In this document: in pieces, positions 33,833 to 44,948 of the stretch
Layout: the number at the start of each line of letters is the position of its first letter
Numbering within the stretch: the stretch's first letter is position 1
Source: Glandiceps talaboti
Taxonomy: Eukaryota; Hemichordata; Enteropneusta; Spengelidae
DNA: 64,000 bases
Assembly: GCF_964340395.1 (NCBI RefSeq)
Contig: NC_135571.1
Coordinates: 6,370,453 to 6,434,452, forward strand
Reading direction: 5' to 3'
Made by a program: the position numbers and the translations under genes
Notes under the pieces: model-generated
Database searches by the model: none
Told to the model about the DNA's origin: nothing
The model's input: the letters and a program-made list of their open reading frames with translations, nothing else

Positions 33833-35440
33833 ATAAATATTCAGGAGTTTAGAGTCACTTTTTGCAGATTTTTTCATGGATTTTTTATATCCTTTCAGGC
33901 AATATTTGAGTTACCATAGACATTGACTTGAACTGTTGCCATGGAAACCTCATTTGAAGATTAAAGATATTTTGTGGCAGATTATTTTTAATTATTAATT
34001 TCATTTCATCGTTTCCAATTTCTATAGTCCTGGAGTAAAATTACAAACATTGCAGGACGTTTATAATTCCAGGAATTTAAAGTTTTTGTGGCGGGAAATA
34101 ATAACAGAAATCATACTATGCACAAGCCAAGCTGTACATATTGAAACAGAAAATATGGAATTTATACCCTGGTTGTTCTACATCATGACTATATAGTTTT
34201 GGTTGTTGGTTTATGTGAATTTGAGCAACAGTGACAAATCATATTGAGGAATCGTAAATTCAAATCTGTACACTCAAAAGTGTGTCCTATCTAAGCCAAT
34301 TTGACGTGCCACTGACATGCAATAAATTCTTGTAACATATAAATTTGATGAAAATTTAAGAATCGTAAACTGTGACATTCAGTAACCTTGCCATCGGTGT
34401 AAACCACAGCCTCTTTTATTTCACCGTTCATGACGAACCTCCAATTTGCTTCAGCAGACATTTTTGCTCTGGTTTGCGAGAATGTAACCTTGCAGACTGT
34501 TTGTGACGTTATGAAAAACTCGCAGGAGGCTGCAGGCTCGTGTCCTCACATACATTGTACAAGGTTATGACTTAAGTTCATGCACCATCAAAGAACTGCG
34601 AGTTAATAGGAAAAACTCACAGAATTAGTGTATATATGTGGTGACTCACAAGAAATCAGTTTTAATTTTGACCCAATAAAAATTTTCTCTTTACATTCTC
34701 CAGCATTCTTCTGCTTAATCAAACTATACAAGAGATACTCAATTCAAAGTTTCACAGTGTACATAATGACTACTTTTACGGATAAAACATACCGCCTTGA
34801 TCATTTATTTTTCCATTAGTACACGGTTGTGGAAATAAGTGTTTCTAAGTGTTACAGGCGTCCACCTCTTCACACTCCTTTACAGGATATACACTCACAA
34901 AAGAACTATTGAAGCTATCATTAATACCAATAATGGTCAATTCTAAAATTAGATTTACTTTTAGACGGCACCTCATTAAAAGTATACAATACATACGATA
35001 GTCGAATTTTTCTAGTCGTTTGATAAACACTTCATTTGGACACGTTTATTCCATCTACAAATAGATTTAATGGATTAGTGGCCATTCATAAGCTATTCAA
35101 AGCAAATATATATTATTATTGAAGCAATTTGGATGTTATACTCTCTGTAATTAGTCAATTTTGTCCATTCACATTGAAAAATATGATCATTTTCCTTTCT
35201 CGATGTAGTCATAACAATATGTTTTGTACATTGCTTCCTCTATGAGATTACTATTTGAACTCTTAAAGTGGCATTTTGAACCAAAATTAGGTAATCAGAC
35301 CTGATGATGTTCAGTGTATTGCTTAATTATTTGGATACTAGAAGACTTTATTCCCATTAGACTGCAGTAGGGGGTTATACTCTGTATTTTGCACTAGTTG
35401 ATGTACACTGTGACTTTATAGCTGCAGTATTCTATTTTAT
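33833..35440. other. AT-rich stretch, no gene seen
   Basis: Contains eroded family F words near 34290 (TAAGCCAATTTGACGTGCCA) and 34640 (TGTGGTGACTCACAAGAAAT), which may be the two sides of an old interrupted copy. Nothing else recognised. Confidence 0.4.
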
Positions 35441-35670
35441 AACACATCATCTGTGTGAGTCGTGTTGCGATTGGTCAATGCCCTGTCACGTGGTATGCGT
35501 AATTTGAATACTGTTGCCTGGGAAATGACGATCTATTGCCTCATAGGGCACAATAGTTCCATGAATGAAAAGTCGAGCGGACTATTGCCCGCCCATTGCG
35601 CATGCGTGAGCGTCTTCCTTGCAGACAACAAATATTCAGACGAGTCAATGGCCATGGCGGCAAACGTCAA

Positions 35671-35856
35671 CAAATGTCGACTGGCCGTGAGGGCAATAGC
35701 ATACGTCAGTTCCCCCCTTCGGGCCTGTTGATCACATCAACATTAACCTATTTCCCTTGGGCTTCGCCCTCGGGAAATAGGTTGATGTTGAGGTGATCGA
35801 CAGGCCCTCACGGTGAACAGACGTATGCTATTGCCCTCACGGCCTGTCGACATTTG
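35671..35856. repeat. GC-rich palindrome, about 186 bp
   Basis: CAAATGTCGACTGGCCGTGA at the left is mirrored by TCACGGCCTGTCGACATTTG at the right. Inner arms CAATAGCATACGTC, GGCCTGT, CAACATTAACCTATTTCCC also mirror, around a GGGCTTCGCCC centre at 35759-35769. It is strikingly GC-rich for this window and likely the end of, or a whole, fold-back element. Confidence 0.85.
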
Positions 35857-35869
35857 TATAATGGTTTAT

Positions 35870-36170
35870 TTGGCCACTAAGTTAATATGTTCCACACAGT
35901 ATGTGACTTGTAATTATCTAAGGCACTATAGTTGCACACAGTGACTTTAGCGAGTGGTGCTTATTTCAGTACTAGTTGTATAATAATAATATACATTGAT
36001 TTAAGGGCACATGCAGTGTTCTTTTATAGATTATTTGGGCACAAGTTGCACACTGCACACTGTCAGTGACTTTTAGTGTTCTCTCATAACTTTATTGGGT
36101 ACAAGTTGTACACTGTCAGTGACTTTTAGTGTTACACTCTTAGGGTTGATTGCACAATGTCGCACAAGCT
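35870..36170. repeat. degenerate short direct repeats
   Basis: CACTGTCAGTGACTTTTAGTG recurs at 36057 and 36112, with looser versions near 35890 and 35935 (CACAGTGACTTTAGCG). Confidence 0.6.
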
Positions 36171-36944
36171 GAACAACGAACATCGTTCATTCAGGTCAAA
36201 GCCCCCTCCCCCTCCCCCTAAACAAACACTTACAAGTGTTACATCAAACATTTATATATGATGCAAACTATGTATGATGAAAACTGTAGTGGTCACACCA
36301 CTACTATCGATGTAATGTAAAAACATGATTGTAAACATATTCAAATACTACCAGAAACCCAGCACCATATCTCGCAATAAATTTATCAAAGCAACTTATC
36401 AACATCTCAGTTGTAAATACAATGTTATCATTGAAGGAGTGAAAGTTTTCCGTCAAAATTTGGTTAGAAGTGCGAAAGTAAAGTTCAGCAATTGCAGTGA
36501 CGCCATACCGGCCCCTCCCCCTTAAATGAACAAAGTTCGCTTATTGAGCTTGTATGACATTGTGCGATCATCCTTTCCAGTCGCTGTGATTTCATGGCCA
36601 AAAGTCAGTAGACAGTGCATGATGACAAGAAAATTTATTCAGGTACATTGGCACTATGTGTCATTTTAAGTATTACGTCATGTTACTTTTCATACAGCCA
36701 CAAGTCAGTAATGATTAGAAAATTTACTGAACATCGGCACAATACATGTTGTACGTCGTAAATTCCATTTTCTGGAGTTCTGACGGATTGTACATGCCCT
36801 GTGACTCTATAGTCAGTGTCAACAGATTTGTTGCAGGTACATCGGCGCTATACATTGTAAATCCATTTTCAGTGCTGAAGTCATCGTCTATCTAGGAGGA
36901 TGGTCAAGGACATCATAACCTTCATATACTTTGCACACATTTTG

Positions 36945-37145
36945 GCAGATTATAAATTTCTTGTAACTCTTAAGATTTCATATGCACAGATTTAACTGGC
37001 TAGAGACAGACTTAAGCAAAGATTAATAGTATACTGTTACGGTAATGAAAGCACACATTAGCAGATTATAAATTTCTTGTAACTCTTAAGATTTCATACG
37101 CACAGATTTAACTGAAAGATTAATAGTATACTGTTACAGTAATGA
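36945..37145. repeat. two-unit tandem duplication (about 105 bp)
   Basis: GCAGATTATAAATTTCTTGT and AACTCTTAAGATTTCATA occur at about 36945 and 37053, each followed by GATTAATAGTATACTGTTAC. Confidence 0.8.
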
Positions 37146-37599
37146 AAATTATTGCAGAAAATATCAGTTTCCCTTCATACCCGGATACTGGAAAAAAAGT
37201 CTAAAATAACTCTTTGAGGGACTAGACATAATCCTGGTCACAAGGATATAATACACCCAGTAGACTTTACGGTAATGATTCTCACCTCTATGGTATCCCA
37301 AGGTGACTCAATATAAAAACCTGGTTAGATATTAGACCACCTTCCTGTCTGCATTACAGGTGGAGATCTTATCACATGAAGGCTGTCAACAGAATTATGG
37401 CAAAATGCATCTCAGAAGCAGATTTCCTAGAAAACTGAACCCTATATTAATCTCTAACAAGTCTTTGTTGAAGACATAGCCCTAGCAATTCAACTGTAAC
37501 TTCAGAATCAGAATTTTATGAAAAGTAAACATGGCAGCCATTCAGTTAACAATTTTGAAGGTTACAATATAAAGAGATATATATACATAATATATGTTG

Positions 37600-37720
37600 T
37601 TGGTTGTTGTATTTAAGTGCTTTCTTTAGTGTAATTGAGCCAACAGGATTTCTGATGTTTTTTTTTATATATACATTTAGCAAATAAAATATGAATTAAA
37701 TTGAATTGAATTGAATATTG
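37600..37720 (+). mobile_element. possible retrotransposon tail
   Basis: AT-rich sequence ending in AAATAAAATATGAATT and a (TTGAA)n run at 37697-37716, a tail type seen in some LINEs. Weak. Confidence 0.3.
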
Positions 37721-37936
37721 GTGTACATTATCTGACATTTGTGCCAGGTTTGGTTGCAATGTTAAACACCAATGACACTATAGTGCAAAGCCCTACAATA
37801 AATAATGATTTTAACTAGATCGTGCAACATGTTGGTAACTGCAAACCTAATTACTTTGCAATAATGCAAGTATAATGAAAAGAATTATACAGTACAAGCT
37901 ACACCTAAGCATGTATAAACTCGGCCTGCCCTTTAA

Positions 37937-37990
37937 AGTAGCCATATGGATGAGAATTAGGTATTTATTTTGGACTTTTAATTGATAGAA
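37937..37990. mobile_element. family A MITE, left-end fragment
   Basis: About 54 bases match the left end of the family A element (AGTAGCCATATGGATGAG onward). It again follows a family B-like terminus (CCCTTTAA). Confidence 0.6.
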
Positions 37991-38165
37991 CAACTTTACT
38001 ACTGTGACACTTTTTTTGAAACATACAATAACACACCTTTTATACTTACTGCATCCTTTTAGTAAAAAAAAACATAGTAACATTACTTGTTTTATCAATT
38101 AAAATTCCAGACTATTAAAAATGCCAAATTTTGTTGTTGTTGGTCAAAATGATAAAAAATGGCAT

Positions 38166-39048
38166 TTCTTGTGAATCACCACATAGAAAGAAATAAAGGA
38201 ACACCAAATTTTGGTGCATCACTAGAAATTGTGTGCATCATTGGCACGACAAATTGGCCTAGAGGGCACACTCACCACATAGTAAGAGATGGGGGAACAC
38301 CAAATTTTGGTGTGTCACTAGAAATTGTGTACGTCAGTGGCACATCAAATTGGCCTAGAGGGCACACTGGTCACATAGTAAGAGATGGGGGAACACCAAA
38401 TTTTGGTGTGTCACTAGAAATTGTGTGCGTCATGTGGCACGTCAAATTGGCTTAGAGGGCACATGCACTCACCACATAGTAAGAGATGGGGGAACACCAA
38501 ATTTTGGTGCGTCACTAGAAATTGTGTGCATCAGTGGCATGTCAAATTGGCTTAGAGGGCACACTGGTCACCACATAGTAAAAGATAGGGGAACACCAAA
38601 TTTTGGTGCGTCACTAGAAATTGTGTGCATCAGTGGCATGTCAAATTGGCTTAGAGGGCACACTGGTCACCACATAGTAAAAGATAGGGGAACACCAAAT
38701 TTTGGTGCGTCACTAGAAATTGTGTGCATCAGTGGCATGTCAAATTGGCTTAGAGGGCACACTGGTCACCACATAGTAAAAGATAGGGGAACACCAAATT
38801 TTGGTGCGTCACTAGAAATTGTGAGCATCAGTGGCATGTCAAATTGGCTTAGAGGGCACACTGGTCACCACATAGTAAAAGATAGGGGAACACCAAATTT
38901 TGGTGCGTCACTAGAAATTGTGTGCATCAGTGGCATGTCAAATTGGCTTAGAGGGCACACTGGTCACCACATAGTAAGAGATAGGGGAACACCAAATTTT
39001 GGTGCATCACTAGAAATTGTGTGCATCAGTTAGAGGGTACACTGGTCA
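38166..39048 (+). repeat. 99-bp tandem array, nine units, derived from family F MITE end
   Basis: ACACCAAATTTTGGTG occurs at 38201, 38297, 38393, 38494, 38593, 38692, 38791, 38890 and 38989, so spacing settles to exactly 99. Each unit also has TTAGAGGGCACACTGGTCAC, the terminal sequence of the family F element (29011-29181, opposite orientation). The 202-codon and 98-codon + ORFs over it exist because 99 is divisible by 3. Confidence 0.95.
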
Positions 39049-39084
39049 GGACTGTGAATAGAGGTTTTACTATATCCTTCACCT

Positions 39085-40480
39085 TCTGTTCAATAAACTC
39101 CCATGACCACAAGACAGGAGCTGATACATTATCTACAACAATCTGGGAAGTCATGAAAATATAATTTCCTGCTGGACCCTATGGCAAAAGTAGAACATGC
39201 CGTTCATCTGTTTGTCTATGCAGCAAAAGTGGCTTGTGAACATGATTATAGCTAACATGTGTGCATTGCTCAGTTCCATGTACACAAAACAGGAAGTGAT
39301 GTATTTTTTATACCAATTTGGGAAATCATTAAAAATTCAATTCCTGCTGGACATGTGGCAGCAGTAGAACATGCCTTTTATCTGTTTGCTGGTGTAGCAA
39401 AATGATCCACCTTGCAAAGATGACAGCTATAAACTCATTTCCAAGGACACAAAACAGGAGCTGAAGATGTACTTTTACAGAGATCAAGGAACTTGTTAAT
39501 AAATCATTCCTGTTGCTAAACCCTGTCGCAAGAGTAGAAGTTGAAACATGCCTTGTATTTGTTTGCCGGAGCCTGAGTCAGAGTTATCTTGATTCAAAAC
39601 ACTGATAAGATGTACTAGATGCAACTGGAAATATTTTTATGTACAACAGCTTACTTATAGTATTGTAAACCAGCTGAACAGTATTGATCACCTGTAGGTA
39701 GCTGTACACACAATTAATCAAATCAAATTGATTTTTGGGTCCGCACCCGAAAATTAGCATCCTCAACGGTGATCAAGATTTCAACCTATTTCTGAACTGC
39801 TTATGCATAATATCAACTCCTGATTAGCATACAATAATTATTAGTATTTTAACAATTTTCAGTGAATACATATTAGATATTGTTTGTCTGATTGAAAAAT
39901 GATAACTCCAGTAACATCTACATGAACATATAGAACAGTTTTGACATGCGTGACAGACTACAGATCGAACTTCACTCAAGATTTCAACTTCCTACGACAC
40001 GTAACCTACAGATAATATTGACCAGTATTTAACAGATACAATGTCTTTTATAAGTAATTGACCAAATTAGTCAATATATCTTCGATGATTGGTGAAAACA
40101 AAATGTCCCAGTTGCTGCTAGTGCAGGTTTAAATTTCCATAAATGCAAGACGAGCGTTGAATTGTATTACAATTTTGTATTTTTCATAGCAATCTGGCAA
40201 ATCATAAAATAATCACTCCTGGTCATGGACCCAGTGGTGCCTCACATCTGTTTGCTGGAGCAGCAAAATTACTTGGCTCATGAAAATGACAGCTACATGC
40301 TCAGTTCAAAAAACACAACATACGAGTTGAACAGAATGCATTTTCATAGAAATCAGGGGATCAAAATCATAAAAAATAATTCCTACTGGACCCTGTCACA
40401 ATAACAGATAGAACGTACTACCTTGTATCCGTTTTATCAAAGCTGCAAAACTACCGGGGCTTGCGAAAATAATAGCTAGG
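39085..40480. repeat. eroded tandem repeat (about 180-190 bp units)
   Basis: ACA.AAACAGGA(A/G)(C/G)TGA, TTCCTGCTGGAC and CATCTGTTTGC.GG.GCAGCAAAA words recur in the same order near 39100, 39285, 39455, 40190 and 40320. Strongly diverged, no open frame. Confidence 0.5.
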
Positions 40481-40929
40481 AACACTTGAAATAAACAAAC
40501 ATATAATGAAACTCCTTAACATCTGCAATTATAAGTTGATATGTTTTGAAAAGAGAAACCCTAGACGAGTGTTTCTGGGCCATTCAATTTATTTGACGTA
40601 TTGATAACACAGCTATTTATTTTATTGTGTCCAGCCAGAAGCCATATGTTACTGACAAAGACTTTCAATTGTATCTGATGTTATATCTATACAATTTGGT
40701 ATGAATTGGTTCGACTGCGTAAAAGGGAAATTACTCATAAATTGCAACATAACAAGTCAAGATAACAAATAAATGGTTGCTTTTATTTGTATTCTATCGT
40801 TTCAAGGCTATTTCTGTTGTTGGCAGATATGTCAATCTGATTACAATTCTGCTTTCAATTAGCTGATAAATTTGATCTTTAATTTTGTGTTGTCTATGTA
40901 TCATGCAGTTTGTGATTATAATATTGTAC

Positions 40930-41330
40930 TTACATTGGTGTGTGCAAGTAGTATTTGTACTGCCTGCAGTATGTATATAGTAAGTACCGAATATGTAACT
41001 ACAAATGTATGACATTGTACATGTGCATGGGTATGCAAATGAGAGCACAATAATGCCTTGTATATGATATTCTATGATATAGCATCATTGCATAATGTGA
41101 TATTTACAAAATTTTGCTGTTTCGGATAAACATAATTTTACTAAAACTGCATGATGCATAAGTGCCTGTTTTGACACTTGATGGTATTTTCACAAGTGCT
41201 TGCAGTGTTTTCTGGTGCTCATCATTCAATCACTCTAGATCTGCTCACATTCAGTATCGCTGCAAAGATCACCTACCACAAGCACTTGTGCTAGTACCAT
41301 TAGTACGTCATACTGGCACTCATATACCAT
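40930..41330. repeat. dispersed repeat related to 23530-23935
   Basis: Same block order: TTGGTGTGTGCAAGTAGTAT, GGGTATGCAAATGAGAGCAC, ATAGCATCATTGCATAATGTG, CTGCATGATGCATAAGTG. No coding sequence accepted. Confidence 0.5.
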
Positions 41331-41739
41331 GGAGTTCTGTTATATTTAGTACATAGTTTATATTTACTTCTTGATCGGCACTCTCCACATGTGAAAAGGA
41401 GGCCATGCATTCAAATCTCTTTATCTTGTTATTGTGCACAGAGTAACGTTAGTGGTCAGCAACCTGTTCATTTGTCTATTATTACCTTCATTTTTGCTTG
41501 AACTGACTTGTACTAATGGCAAAAACTTGACTGATTTGTTGCTAGCAATGTTTTTTACTGTTTTAGATAAACAAGTCATGTAAAAGTTAGAACCCTATAA
41601 CGCATGACTTAATGCCAGTGTGCGTACTAAGGGGTATTCACATTCTTGCTCACAGTGTTTTCGCTAAGTTTATGAAAGTATGGATGCAGTGAACACCAAA
41701 AACACTTATGCATTAGTCTGCCAACGTGGTTTATAACTA

Positions 41740-42010
41740 AACCATGTCTGGTGAAAGTCCCTCAATCAGCACAAAAAGTTGTCAGTGAACCCCCAACTAT
41801 TATATTATAGTGGCGTAAACAGTGTATAAGTAGCATCCTGAGCTGACAAATATACCATATTTGGACATTACATAACTGCCCCAATAAACACTAACTTTAT
41901 GAGAGACTGTGCTATTGGTTAGAATTTTATGACTGACTATAAACAAAGATATGATGTTAATGACTGTGTGGGTGGCTGTGGATGTCTAAATTGCATCTTG
42001 TGCATCTCAC
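41740..42010. repeat. dispersed repeat, copy 1
   Basis: CATATTTGGACATTACATAA, TGCCCC..TAAACACTAACT and TGTTAATGACTGTGTGG are shared, in order, with 46690-46880. Confidence 0.65.
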
Positions 42011-42529
42011 GACTTTTAGAGTAACGACTTTGACGATACTGTGAGTGGAGGTATAAATCGTAATGATACCATATAGGAACTAGTGATGCCTTGGTTTCCA
42101 TTACAGTATTTACAGGTGGACGAAAAAAAAATGAATTGTTTCAAAGCCTGTCAGGGATCAATAGTTTGATGAATTGTAACATCTGGTGCTTCTGTCAGCA
42201 AAATGACAATGTGCTCTGTCAAAAATGTGAATCATTTACCCGTTGAGATATTGATTTGTCTAATCTAATATAAATGGTCTCACTCCAGACGAGAATACAG
42301 CTGTGGATGACAGAAGCTGATTTGCAAGGTCAACTCCCTTTCATCTGCTCACATCTCTATAGCAACAGTGTTTGAAAGCATCAAGAATTTCTGGAGAAGT
42401 TCTTGACAATTTCCGAGAAAAGAAGAAGGAATTCAATATCATTAATAACACGTTTAATAGCACAGTCTTGCCTTTCATGTTTACACTCATATTTCCTTCC
42501 AGACTGCAGTGCAATTACATCAGTGAGAT

Positions 42530-42880
42530 ACACACTAAATGTTTTCTGGTCATGAAAACATAGTAGTAACACCCCTTAGGTTGTAGTTCCCTTTCGGAAT
42601 CTAGTTTTGAAGCGACAAAGTAGCAAATTGAATGTTTTCTGGTCATGATATCATAGTAACAACACCCCCTGGCATTGAACCTTTTAAAGAAAGACAAATT
42701 TTATGTTGTAGTGATAAGGTTCAGTTTTGGAATGTAATTTTGAAGCGAATAAGAAGCAATGTTTTCTGGTCATGATATCATAGTAGTAACACCCCCCTGG
42801 CAGTGTACCCATTTTAATAATTAAAGAAATTTGAGGTTGTCATGCAAAAGTTACTTTTTTGGAATTCTAGTTTTGAAGCG
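42530..42880. repeat. three-unit degenerate tandem repeat
   Basis: AATGTTTTCTGGTCATGA, TCATAGTA.(T)AACACCCC and TAGTTTTGAAGCGAC recur near 42539, 42631 and 42761. No coding sequence. Confidence 0.8.
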
Positions 42881-43574
42881 ACATACATGTAACTTTCATC
42901 TAGATCTCAGTCGTCATCAGTGTAAACTTTTGGTTGTGGATGTGAACTAATTATTATAGCTGCATCTTCATACACAATTCTAAATGTTTAGTAAGGAATA
43001 GGAGAATAGCAAAATTAAGGTTGAAGTGTATCATATACAGTTAACAGTCAGAAATGATAATAGGCCTTTACAGACTGCAAACAGGAAATTGAGAATACAG
43101 CACCCTCACTCAAATTGGGGGTATCATCACCTCATAGTACCGTTTCTTAAGAGCTTTGACCCTTGGTATTCTGTAGAAGTGTAAATCAGGGATGTTTTTT
43201 ATACTGTTCAGACATCGAGGAAAGCAGCAGTGCTTTATGATTAATCAAGTAACCTATACCATGTATACCCCCAATGTACACACAGACAGAAAGTAGAGTG
43301 CCACCATGAACAATTTTGGAAAGGCCTATTAAAGCTGGAAGGAAATTATTAACCTTAGCCATTGGGTTATCAAAGTTCCTAAGTTTTAGCAATAAATGAA
43401 AACTTTCACCTTGCTAGACACTCTTGGTGTTGTCATCTAACATTGATATGACAGTTTTTTGTTCTGATTTTATAAAATAATATTGTTGAAATATTGTTGC
43501 GGTTAGGTCACAAAACACATAAAAATTAATAGGAGTGGCCAACATTTTTTTTCATCGAATTTCAGCCGTGTATC

Positions 43575-43699
43575 TAGACTGTCGACAGTCGCTCGCGCCT
43601 TTTCCTTCGGCCCTCAATATCGATTATACTAGTGTTGCGCCGGATCGGAGTTTAGATAAAACGTAGGAAAAAAAGGTGCGAGCGACTGTCGACAGTCTA
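43575..43699. mobile_element. 125-bp MITE with self-palindromic ends
   Basis: TAGACTGTCGACAGTCGCTC at 43575 is mirrored by GAGCGACTGTCGACAGTCTA ending at 43699, and the arms continue into CGC.CCTTTT/AAAAGG.GCG. Each arm contains the palindrome GACTGTCGACAGTC. The interior is GC-rich for this window. Confidence 0.85.
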
Positions 43700-44122
43700 C
43701 CGTAAATCATAATTTTCATTCTGCTATAATTACACTTTTGATGTTGCCATCTTACAGTCAATGACGTACGTTACTGTAACAATATTCTTGTGATTTTGTA
43801 AAATTGTAATGTTGAAATGAAGACATATAGGTATGAGAAACATAAGAATAAAAATGGTTGGCCTAAACCCTTTTTACAATCTCAGTGATAGCAGATGATA
43901 CAAGTGTTATACCAAGTACAAATAAATGGTGTCACTGTGCAGTCAACCATACAAGGTGAATTCTTGTTAAGATTCAGTGACTGTACAAGTGATAACATCT
44001 ATTCTAGTCAAGGAGATTAGAATTCACCACTTTCATGTCATGACATTTGTGTGACCCATATTGTTTTAAAGACTCATTATTCAATCCCACATTCTCATAT
44101 TTCTGTTATCTTGTAGTCAAAC

Positions 44123-44226
44123 CACAGGGGGCTCAGACTCAGTGAGTTTTGCTTATGAAAACAAACAAACACGCATCTCTAGTTGTGACTATTTTTGGGG
44201 GTCAGTATTTGTTTGTTTGCTTGTTT

Positions 44227-44273
<47 letters not shown>

Positions 44274-44346
44274 TTTGTGGGTTTTATTTGTTTGTTTGTA
44301 TTTGTTTGTTTTTGTAAACAAAACTAACTGAGCCTGAGCCCCTGTG
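44123..44346. mobile_element. inverted-repeat element with 7-bp flanking duplication and (ATTT)n core
   Basis: CACAGGGGGCTCAGACTCAG is mirrored by CTGAGCCTGAGCCCCTGTG, and complementarity extends about 50 bases. GTCAAAC directly precedes (44116-44122) and follows (44347-44353), as a target-site duplication would. The core is (ATTT)n at 44225-44276 and (GTTT)n. The small Phe/Tyr-rich ORFs are repeat products. Confidence 0.8.
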
Positions 44347-44449
44347 GTCAAACCATTTTGTTAACAACTGACTTTTCTATAAGCTCTCTACCAGGCAACT
44401 ATTTTTTACACCCACACTTTAATCCCAGTCTGACAAAGTTATTTAAGTT

Positions 44450-44815
44450 ACAGCTAAAATGATGTAGGCTTGGTGTTTCACTCATGGGACATTACAGCTA
44501 AAATGATATAGGCTTGGTGTTTCACTCGTGGGACATTACAGCTAAAATGATGTAGGCTTGGTGTTTCACTCATGGGACATTACAGCTAAAATGATGTAGG
44601 CTTGGTGTTTCACTCATGGGACATTACAGCTAAAATGATGTAGGCTTGGTGTTTCACTCATGGGACATTACAGCTAAAATGATGTAGGCTTGGTATTTCA
44701 CTCATGGGACATTACAGCTAAAATGATGTAGACTTGGTGTTTCACTCATGGGACATTACAGCTAAAATGATGTAGGCTTGGTATTTCACTCATGGGACAT
44801 TACAGCTAAAGTAAT
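44450..44815 (+). repeat. 44-bp tandem repeat, about eight units
   Basis: Units read ATTACAGCTAAAATGATGTA and then GGCTTGGTGTTTCACTCATG GGAC, with only a few substitutions. Not coding (44 is not divisible by 3). Confidence 0.95.
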
Positions 44816-44850
44816 TTAAGTTAAGGTAAGGAAGACAAGTTAACATGTCT

Positions 44851-44857
44851 CTCTCTC

Positions 44858-44941
<84 letters not shown>
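44851..44941. repeat. (CT)n microsatellite, about 90 bp
   Basis: Nearly pure CT with one CCCT break. The polypurine/polypyrimidine tract directly follows the 44-bp array. Confidence 0.95.

Positions 44942-44948
<7 letters not shown>

Noticed and set aside
38425-39033. 202-codon open frame that looks like a repeat protein
   Set aside because: It is the 99-bp array read in frame. It has no start context, splice sites or homology, and the unit derives from a transposon end.
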